5,263 nucleotides of DNA from Bacteroidetes bacterium HGW-Bacteroidetes-12 (GTDB taxonomy: Bacteria; Bacteroidota; Bacteroidia; Flavobacteriales_E; Vicingaceae): contig PHDR01000221.1 of assembly GCA_002841035.1 (NCBI GenBank), positions 1 to 5,263 on the forward strand. Direction: 5' to 3'. The notes under the pieces were generated by a model. The model was not told the DNA's origin, did no database searches, and worked only from the letters and a program-made list of their open reading frames with translations. A program made the position numbers and the translations under genes. Of this stretch, positions 1 to 4,263 are shown piece after piece. Numbering within the stretch: position 1 is the first letter of the stretch; each line of letters starts with the position of its first letter.

Positions 1-680
1 TCTCCAGCAGAAATACAATTAGACCCATCTGGTTTTTCATCAGTACTAAGTTCCAACGGACTTTTTCCAAAGGTATGTTGTAATCCAAAAAAGTGCCCTA
101 ATTCATGTAATAGAGTGGAATTATTAGATAGTGCTTTTTCGTTAATGAAAATATAATTTAAAGAAGTTTTTTTATAGTTTGAAAAATTTTCGGTTAATAC
201 ATTAGTATAGCCATTCAACGATTTTCCTTTCGGAACTATATATATATTTATGCGATTATTTTTATTGAATTTTTTTTGGCTAATAAGCTCATTTTTAATT
301 TCAATGTTATTATAAATAGTATCAATTGAATATGTTGACGCTAAATAATATACGTTTGGATTAACAATGAAGTTTATTTTTGCTTCTTTAAAAATTGAAT
401 TTAATTTTGTTTCTATATTTTGTGTTTGTATAATTAAATTTTCTGAAGATGTTGTATTTATAAACTGAATGTCTATTTGAATAGGTTTTTGAGGAGATGT
501 GTCATTCAATAATGCTATTAATTCGTAGCTTCCATCTTTTGAACAAAAATCGGAAGCACAAAGACGATGGGGTTCGTCTTCTTCAGAAGCTATGTTTTGA
601 TGAGGTTCTTCGCATGAAAAATTTATTGATAACATGGATATGATTAAAATTAGTTGTCCTATTTTATTAAATCGATGCAA
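1..680 (-). CDS. M43-family (cytophagalysin/pappalysin-like) zinc metallopeptidase, lipoprotein, C-terminus cut by window edge
   Basis: The reading frame is open from a stop at 713-711 to the left window edge. About 226 residues are visible and the end of the protein is missing. The decisive motif is HELGHFFGLQHTF, encoded at 107-69 (about residues 192-204). It fits HExxHxxGxxH of metzincins and specifically the GLxHTF form of peptidase family M43: three zinc-binding histidines and a catalytic Glu. It is followed by DGSNCISAG, where M43 enzymes usually carry a disulfide-forming Cys. The N-terminus has a hydrophobic stretch (about residues 7-21) ending in INFSC, so Cys23 is a likely lipidation site and the enzyme would act on the cell envelope. 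No ATG suits this signal peptide: the first ATG (635-633) would leave only seven residues before Cys. I therefore chose TTG at 680, though ATT at 707 is possible. The gene starts 11 nt after the preceding gene's stop and is probably the last visible member of the sigma-factor operon. The family is certain; the substrate is unknown. Confidence 0.9.
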   Translation of the reverse strand, partial: MHRFNKIGQLILIISMLSINFSCEEPHQNIASEEDEPHRLCASDFCSKDGSYELIALLNDTSPQKPIQIDIQFINTTSSENLIIQTQNIETKLNSIFKEAKINFIVNPNVYYLASTYSIDTIYNNIEIKNELISQKKFNKNNRINIYIVPKGKSLNGYTNVLTENFSNYKKTSLNYIFINEKALSNNSTLLHELGHFFGLQHTFGKSPLELSTDEKPDGSNCISAG

Positions 681-691
681 ATTAACTAAGT

Positions 692-1057
692 TTAATGAGG
701 TGCTAATGTTCTAATTTTAATTTCGTTAATTAGTTCATTTACATCTGAAATTTTTTTTAATTCTTCTGCAGAAAATAGTTCTTTAATCTTATTGTTTTCT
801 AATTTAAATAATATTGCAGGAAATTTTTTTGGCAAAAAAGAAAGATGCTCAAGTTGATTTTTATATAAAAAAGTTGTTTTTAAAGGATATTTTTCTAGAA
901 ATTCTTTCCATTCTTTTTTTGCTCCAAAATCCCCGTGTGTTAAGGAACAGAGTGAGCAGGGATATGTTGAAGGGGAGATTATTTTATGAGAAAAATCTAT
1001 TAGTGAGTTTAACTTACCAGTACTTGCATTATAGATGAAAATCAACTCTTCACTCAT
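692..1057 (-). CDS. Small cytoplasmic CxxC protein, possibly thioredoxin-like; function unknown
   Basis: This 121-residue protein has no signal peptide or membrane segment, so it is probably cytosolic. It carries a CSLC motif at residues 34-37, set in a distinctive block (HKIISPSTYPCSLCSLTHG, residues 24-42) that I take to be the family signature. The N-terminal strand-like EELIFIYN, the CxxC, and a hydrophobic KFPAILF strand with Pro80, followed by a short strand and two amphipathic helices, together resemble the order of a thioredoxin fold with its cis-proline. The CxxC lies later than in classical thioredoxins, so the fold is an inference. The redox-active or metal-binding role of the cysteines is also inferred. 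The start codon overlaps the stop of the upstream DUF3179 gene as ATGA (1057-1054), which indicates translational coupling. I recognise similar Bacteroidota proteins as uncharacterised but cannot name a function. Confidence 0.8.
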   Translation of the reverse strand: MSEELIFIYNASTGKLNSLIDFSHKIISPSTYPCSLCSLTHGDFGAKKEWKEFLEKYPLKTTFLYKNQLEHLSFLPKKFPAILFKLENNKIKELFSAEELKKISDVNELINEIKIRTLAPH

Positions 1058-1884
1058 AGAGACTTAATAATTTCTTGAATTTCTTCATCACTAAATTTTA
1101 CCCAAGTTTTAGGTGCGTCCATTTTTTGTCCGCTTTTCAACACTTTTACACTTGGAATGTTTTTAGCTTTAATGTCAGCCCAGGTAATATCTTCCCAATT
1201 TTGTTTTTCGTATTCAACTAATTTTGTTTCGAGCATAGGACCAGAAACAGCCTTTCCAATGAGGGGCCACCAAGTGCTTTCTGTTTCTCTGTCCCAAAAA
1301 ACAAAACCATCTAATCCGTTCCAAACCTGTTCATCAAAATAAGTATAACCACTTAATCCGAAAGTAAAAACTTTTCCGCCAATTTTTCTTGTATAAATAG
1401 CTCCTAAATCAGCCAAAACACAGTAAGCAGCCATAATAGGCTCTCCTCCAACAATATCGTTTATAATTTCATGGTGTGTAAGTAAATCAACACTATAAGC
1501 TCGGGCGTCACCGTTAATGTTTACAAATAAAAACCTTGATGAATCTGTAATAGATGTGTCTTTTTCTGCTTCTTTAATCGAAACATATTCAGGCTGAATA
1601 AGGGCATGAAATTTTTCTCTTCCTATTCCAAAATGAAAATTTTCTTCTTTAAGCGTTAGATTAGAAACATCAAAGTGCCAAGTTGAATCTTCTCCTCCAT
1701 ACATCATTCTTTTTTCACCAACGGTAAAAAATTTTCCTTTTTCTAATGCACTTGGGAATTTTCTTTTTTGAGGTTGTTCTTCTGTCTCAATTGTGTTAGA
1801 TTCATTTTCTTTGTCGTCATAATTTTCTGAAGAACAGCTTGCTAAAAGTAGTAAGGTTGAAAAAACTAAAATTATTTGTCTCAT
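1054..1884 (-). CDS. DUF3179 domain-containing lipoprotein
   Basis: A 276-residue protein with a type II signal peptide: a hydrophobic core at about residues 4-14 and lipobox LLASC, lipidated at Cys17. A Glu/Asp/Asn-rich linker (about 18-40) follows. Residues about 95-260 match the DUF3179 pattern: FVNINGDARAYSVDLLTHHEIIND (117-143, read in part), VGGEPIMAAYC (145-155), VFTFGLSGYTYFDEQVW (172-188), and FWDRETESTWWPLIGKAVSGP (196-216, key residues D198, R199, E200, W205, W206, G215, P216). The domain's biochemical function is unknown. Many DUF3179 proteins have a CPLC-like motif after the tyrosine; here it reads YCVLADLG, so Cys155 is the only cysteine in the mature protein besides the lipidated one. 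The start lies 7 nt after the zinc-finger gene and the stop overlaps the next gene by ATGA, so it is an operon member. It is anchored to a membrane facing the periplasm or exterior. Confidence 0.92.
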   Translation of the reverse strand: MRQIILVFSTLLLLASCSSENYDDKENESNTIETEEQPQKRKFPSALEKGKFFTVGEKRMMYGGEDSTWHFDVSNLTLKEENFHFGIGREKFHALIQPEYVSIKEAEKDTSITDSSRFLFVNINGDARAYSVDLLTHHEIINDIVGGEPIMAAYCVLADLGAIYTRKIGGKVFTFGLSGYTYFDEQVWNGLDGFVFWDRETESTWWPLIGKAVSGPMLETKLVEYEKQNWEDITWADIKAKNIPSVKVLKSGQKMDAPKTWVKFSDEEIQEIIKSL

Positions 1885-1891
1885 TTTATTT

Positions 1892-2152
1892 CTAGGATTC
1901 GTTATCTAATCGGTTAATAATTGTTTCTTTAAGTTTTGGGTTTTCCTCAATTTTAATATTGTCAATATCTGATGCACTGGTTTTTAAGAAAAAATCATCA
2001 ATTAATGTACTTTGTTTTTCATATCCTCTACATGCTTTACAAACCGATAAATGAAGTTTTAACCTCAATTTATCAATGAACGATAGTCCATTAATTTTTT
2101 CTTTTTCAACCATTTCGGTTGCTTTTTTACATGAAAGTTTAAAAAAACGCAT
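1892..2152 (-). CDS. Zinc-binding anti-sigma-factor-like protein (ZAS / zf-HC2 type), soluble
   Basis: An 86-residue protein lying 4 nt downstream of the sigma-factor gene. Cys8 in LSCKKATEM and the HLSVCKAC motif (His34-x3-Cys38-x2-Cys41) make up the C/H-x3-C-x2-C zinc site of the ZAS anti-sigma family. The pattern 'SCKxAT...LRLKLHLxxCxxC' is typical of the short partners of sigma factors related to neisserial Ecf/RpoE. After the zinc motif the protein is polar, with no transmembrane segment, so it should be cytosolic rather than membrane-tethered. In related soluble ZAS proteins, oxidation or loss of zinc from the CxxC site frees the sigma factor. That this protein senses oxidants and binds the adjacent sigma factor is inferred from family and position. 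Confidence 0.85.
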   Translation of the reverse strand: MRFFKLSCKKATEMVEKEKINGLSFIDKLRLKLHLSVCKACRGYEKQSTLIDDFFLKTSASDIDNIKIEENPKLKETIINRLDNES

Positions 2153-2156
2153 AGTT

Positions 2157-2741
2157 TTATTTAATTATCCAATTTTTTTCGATACATATTTTCAATTGTA
2201 ATTTAGCTCGATGTATCATTTGCCAATAATTTGACGATGTAATGTCTAACTCCTTACAAATGTCTGTTGCTTTTTTTTCTTCTTGATATTTTGATTCAAT
2301 TGCAATACGCCAATTTTGAGGAAGTTTTTTAATACAATTAGTTAAAACAGTAGTGAAATCAACATTATCCAACAGGTGTTCTTGTTCTTCCCATTGACTA
2401 TTTATTGGGGCAGAAACCCATTGACCACTATTATTAAACAACGCATCAGTTGTTTTTTTACTTAAAAATTCATCGTCTGTAACTTGTTCTATGTTTCTTG
2501 CCAATAGCCTATAATAGTCTATAATTTTGTTGTTTAATATTTTAAACAACCAAGTTTGAGGTTGGCTTTCAAATTTAAAATTATCAAAGGATTTAAAAGC
2601 AGATAAAAAAGTTTCTTGAACTAAATCTTCTGCTACTTCTTTTTTTGAAGTTTTATAGAAAGCCCAAGAATAAAGCTTATCAGAATATTCATTTACCCAA
2701 TTTGTTAATTGTTCGTTTTTATTTTTTATCATATATTCCAT
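2157..2741 (-). CDS. ECF-type sigma-70 family RNA polymerase sigma factor
   Basis: A 194-residue sigma factor with only regions 2 and 4. Region 2 spans about residues 14-80: EVAEDLVQETFLSAFKSF (35-52) is the core-binding and -10-recognition part, and TWLFKILNNKIIDYYR (63-78) is the region 2.4-like helix. Region 4 spans about 137-190: LPQNWRIAI, then DICKELDITSSNYWQMIHRA (160-179), a helix-turn-helix for the -35 element, ending CIEKNW. The long linker contains the FxxxGxWxxxPxxxW pattern (102-117), and the 'TSSNYWxxxHRAxxxLxxCxExNW' ending is characteristic of the subgroup that NCBI/TIGRFAM calls TIGR02943. Neisserial Ecf/RpoE, which controls msrAB, resembles this group. The start is ATG at 2741; ATG at 2732 (Met4) is an alternative, and neither has a clear Shine-Dalgarno sequence. 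It is the first gene of the operon and is followed by its probable anti-sigma factor. ECF factors often activate their own promoter, but I could not identify such a site with confidence. Confidence 0.93.
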   Translation of the reverse strand: MEYMIKNKNEQLTNWVNEYSDKLYSWAFYKTSKKEVAEDLVQETFLSAFKSFDNFKFESQPQTWLFKILNNKIIDYYRLLARNIEQVTDDEFLSKKTTDALFNNSGQWVSAPINSQWEEQEHLLDNVDFTTVLTNCIKKLPQNWRIAIESKYQEEKKATDICKELDITSSNYWQMIHRAKLQLKICIEKNWIIK

Positions 2742-2839
2742 TTGATAAAAGTACTCAATTTCGTTAAAAAAAAGAACTCCTTATAAATAAGTCCTTCATT
2801 TGTTTTTGTAATCCCAGTAGGGTTTAACTCTTGTTGTTT

Positions 2840-2861
2840 AACATATAATATTTCGTATGTT
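2840..2861. repeat. Short dyad in the sigma-operon leader
   Basis: AACATA (2840-2845) and TATGTT (2856-2861) form a perfect 6-bp inverted repeat around a 10-nt AT-rich centre. It lies about 100 nt upstream of the sigma-factor start, so it could be an operator or a weak hairpin in the leader. A dyad of this length is not statistically striking in AT-rich DNA. Confidence 0.3.
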
Positions 2862-2911
2862 ATAAAAAAATAGTTTGTTTTTGTGAAAAAATAATGAAAT
2901 TAATTCAAAAA

Positions 2912-2919
2912 CAAATGTA
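2912..2919 (-). promoter_or_regulatory. Candidate Bacteroidota -7 element upstream of the sigma operon
   Basis: On the minus strand this reads TACATTTG, an exact match to the TAnnTTTG -7 consensus of Bacteroidota housekeeping promoters. Transcription would start near 2905, leaving a leader of about 160 nt before the sigma-factor start at 2741. I do not see a TTTG or TTG -33 element at the expected spacing; the stretch there reads CACGTTACC. The site is therefore only half supported, and such octamers can occur by chance in AT-rich DNA. Confidence 0.35.
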
Positions 2920-3060
2920 CTAATTTTAGGGGTAACGTGTATTTGTTTTTTACGGCAATATCTATAAAATGACAGTACTTACAAACAATAATTCAGAACT
3001 AAATGTTGGCTTATTAACTAGACGATAGTAAGATATTAAGATTTTAGCTGACGGTCAATT

Positions 3061-3133
3061 ATACCGATTGGATATTCAATATAGTCCAATCTGCATTTCA
3101 TTTGATTAGACTATTTTCATATTCCATCGGCAT
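3061..3133. repeat. Nested imperfect palindrome (two-step stem-loop)
   Basis: The outer arms ATACCGATTGGATAT (3061-3075) and ATATTCCATCGGCAT (3119-3133) pair at 12 of 15 positions. The inner arms ATAGTCCAATC (3081-3091) and GATTAGACTAT (3104-3114) pair at 10 of 11, around a 12-nt loop. The internal loop is 5 nt on one side and 4 nt on the other, so the whole 73-nt segment can form a single long hairpin. The inner left arm can also pair with GATTGGA at 3066-3072, giving an alternative fold. No gene runs into it from either side, so it is not an obvious terminator. Confidence 0.7.
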
Positions 3134-3192
3134 TAACTATTGTATTAATATTTTAGTCCAAACTAAAATATTAATACAATTGATATTAGTTA
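3134..3192. repeat. Perfect 19-bp inverted repeat with 4-nt loop and outer 5-bp extension
   Basis: ATTGTATTAATATTTTAGT (3139-3157) is followed by CCAA (3158-3161) and then by its exact reverse complement (3162-3180). The flanking TAACT (3134-3138) and AGTTA (3188-3192) also pair, leaving a 7-nt bulge (3181-3187) on one side only. The stem is AT-rich. It lacks a U-tract and lies between divergently transcribed genes, which argues against a rho-independent terminator. It adjoins the preceding palindrome directly. Confidence 0.85.
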
Positions 3193-3241
3193 TTCGGTTT
3201 TGTTTTACGATATGCTCAAACTTAGTAGTTCCATAATACTG

Positions 3242-3294
3242 CGGAAATTTTTAGTTAGAGTAATACGCACTACTAAAACGCTAATTAATTTCCG
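3242..3294. repeat. Third stem-loop of the intergenic palindrome cluster
   Basis: CGGAAATT (3242-3249) is the exact complement of AATTTCCG (3287-3294). Further in, TTTTAGT (3249-3255) pairs with ACTAAAA (3272-3278). The two stems share position 3249 on the left and are separated by an 8-nt bulge on the right. Together they give a plausible hairpin of about 14-15 bp with a 16-nt loop. Confidence 0.55.
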
Positions 3295-3295
3295 A

Positions 3296-3310
3296 TCCGC
3301 CTCAGGCGGA
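3296..3310. repeat. GC-rich 15-bp palindrome
   Basis: TCCGCCTCAGGCGGA is a perfect inverted repeat of 7 bp around a single C. It stands out as a GC-rich island in very AT-rich DNA and sits next to the preceding stem-loop. Similar CCGCCT...AGGCGG palindromes are scattered through intergenic DNA of some Bacteroidota (recalled, not checked), so it may be a dispersed repeat. Confidence 0.7.
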
Positions 3311-3330
3311 GGTTGAGGTATATGTTGCCG

Positions 3331-3367
3331 TCAGGTTAATAAATAATAATAGAACTCAGGTTAATAA
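3331..3367. repeat. Tandem 12-bp direct repeat just upstream of the rightward gene's promoter
   Basis: TCAGGTTAATAA occurs at 3331-3342 and again, identically, at 3356-3367, 25 bp apart start to start. That is about two and a half helical turns, so the copies would lie on roughly opposite faces of the helix. The second copy ends 15 bp before the candidate -7 box at 3383. This position would suit an activator or repressor binding pair. No regulator is identified. Confidence 0.5.
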
Positions 3368-3382
3368 TAAGTTTTATAATTA

Positions 3383-3390
3383 TAAGTTTG
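3383..3390 (+). promoter_or_regulatory. Candidate -7 element for the rightward outer-membrane protein gene
   Basis: TAAGTTTG matches the TAnnTTTG -7 consensus of Bacteroidota. No good -33 TTTG is seen in the expected window (about 3356-3366), which is occupied by the direct repeat. Transcription would begin near 3397, giving a leader of about 60 nt to the ATG at 3457. It would also place the upstream in-frame TTG at 3388 outside the transcript. Confidence 0.4.
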
Positions 3391-3456
3391 TACCCTCAAG
3401 TATTAATCTTATTTTATCCTTTTATATCAATTAATTTAACATCAAAATTTAAAATA

Positions 3457-4263
3457 ATGCCAAAGATTATTATTATAATACTTACTATATTCGTATGTTC
3501 TATAACAGAAGCTCAATCTTTAATTAAATTTGGTATCACTTATACAATTGGGAAAGAACAAAGTCTGTTGGGAAAGAAGAAAGATAAGAACCATGAAACG
3601 AATGTAAATAGTTCTTATGGAGGTGGATTAACCATAGATTTAGGTTATATTTATTTGAATAATAACAACTTTGGTCCAGAAGCTACTTTAAGTTTCTTTT
3701 TAGGAAAACCCAAAACCATTGAGCATATTATTGATAATGAGATTGATAATCTAACCATTGTCAATAGAAAGATGCTGTTTTTTTCTCCTGCTTTGTTTGT
3801 AGTAGGTAGTTCAACTAATGATGTAAATCCTTATATAAGTTCGGGGTTATTATTTAATTTATGGGGGAATATTACTAAAACAGAATATGTTACCAAGAAT
3901 GAAACAGAAAAGGCTGAAAAAACTTGGAAAGTAACATTGAATAAAGGCATCGGTTATAAAAGTAAATTAGGAATTTTATATGCAACTAATGAAAATTTAC
4001 TATTTTTTGGAGAGCTACAATATCAAATGATTGCATTGGCTTATAAACGTGACTACTTAATAAACTATGTTGTTAATGGTGCTGATAAACTTTCCACGCT
4101 AACTATTAGTGAAAAAGAAATAGAATATCAAATAGCAATCACACACGATTCAAATTATTCTTTATCCAATAAATTTGATATTAACAAACCATTAAACAGC
4201 GTGATGCAATATGCAAACTATAATCATTTTGGCGTGAGTGGAGGGCTTTTTTGGAAACCTTAG
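3457..4263 (+). CDS. Secreted, probable outer-membrane beta-barrel protein of unknown function
   Basis: A 268-residue protein from the ATG at 3457. This start gives a standard signal peptide: MPK, then a hydrophobic core of isoleucines (residues 4-13), with likely cleavage after Ala19 in TEAQS, a common Bacteroidota pattern. An in-frame TTG at 3388 would add 23 residues in front, burying the signal peptide, so I reject it. The mature part alternates aromatic/hydrophobic and polar residues in short Gly-rich strands, for example GGGLTIDLGYIYL, FGPEATLSFFLG, and the ending HFGVSGGLFWKP. This is typical of small outer-membrane barrels. Strands are separated by Lys/Asn/Glu-rich segments. No known family is recognised. 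It has no operon partner on this strand. Its stop overlaps the stop of the convergent glycosyltransferase gene by 4 nt. Confidence 0.8.
   Translation: MPKIIIIILTIFVCSITEAQSLIKFGITYTIGKEQSLLGKKKDKNHETNVNSSYGGGLTIDLGYIYLNNNNFGPEATLSFFLGKPKTIEHIIDNEIDNLTIVNRKMLFFSPALFVVGSSTNDVNPYISSGLLFNLWGNITKTEYVTKNETEKAEKTWKVTLNKGIGYKSKLGILYATNENLLFFGELQYQMIALAYKRDYLINYVVNGADKLSTLTISEKEIEYQIAITHDSNYSLSNKFDINKPLNSVMQYANYNHFGVSGGLFWKP

Larger units (their letters stand above)
2942..3382. other. Non-coding palindrome-rich intergenic region, possible decayed mobile element or structured element
   Basis: No convincing coding sequence lies between the sigma-factor gene and the rightward gene starting at 3457. The left part (2942-3060) shows no clear structure apart from ACGGCAATATCT at 2952-2963. 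This is the imperfect inverted counterpart (10 of 12 positions) of ATATGTTGCCGT at 3320-3331. These two would bound a unit of about 380 bp. Inside lie three consecutive stem-loops and a GC-rich palindrome, each listed separately. The arrangement resembles a non-transposing remnant (MITE-like) or a structured RNA. No transposase fragment or target-site duplication was recognised, so the boundaries are uncertain. Confidence 0.4.

Noticed and set aside
814..1038. Plus-strand open frame of 74 codons
   Set aside because: It lies wholly antisense to the CxxC protein gene, has no recognisable domain, and is explained by the shadow of that gene.
1157..1342. Plus-strand open frame of 61 codons
   Set aside because: It is antisense to the well-supported DUF3179 domain and shows no protein-like features of its own.
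2762..2793. Hairpin plus T-run in the sigma leader as an attenuator
   Set aside because: On the minus strand CTTAT and ATAAG are separated by only 2 nt, and the 5-bp stem is too short with too small a loop. The T-run alone is ordinary in this AT-rich DNA.
3139..3180. Rho-independent terminator
   Set aside because: The stem is AT-rich, has no T-run after it on either strand, and no gene is transcribed towards it from nearby.
3061..3192. Integron attC-like recombination site
   Set aside because: The folding and one-sided bulge are reminiscent, but the RYYYAAC and GTTRRRY core sequences are absent and no integrase or cassette series is visible.
3388..3456. TTG start extending the beta-barrel protein by 23 residues
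   Set aside because: It overlaps a candidate -7 promoter box and would put a non-signal segment ahead of a clear signal peptide beginning at ATG 3457.
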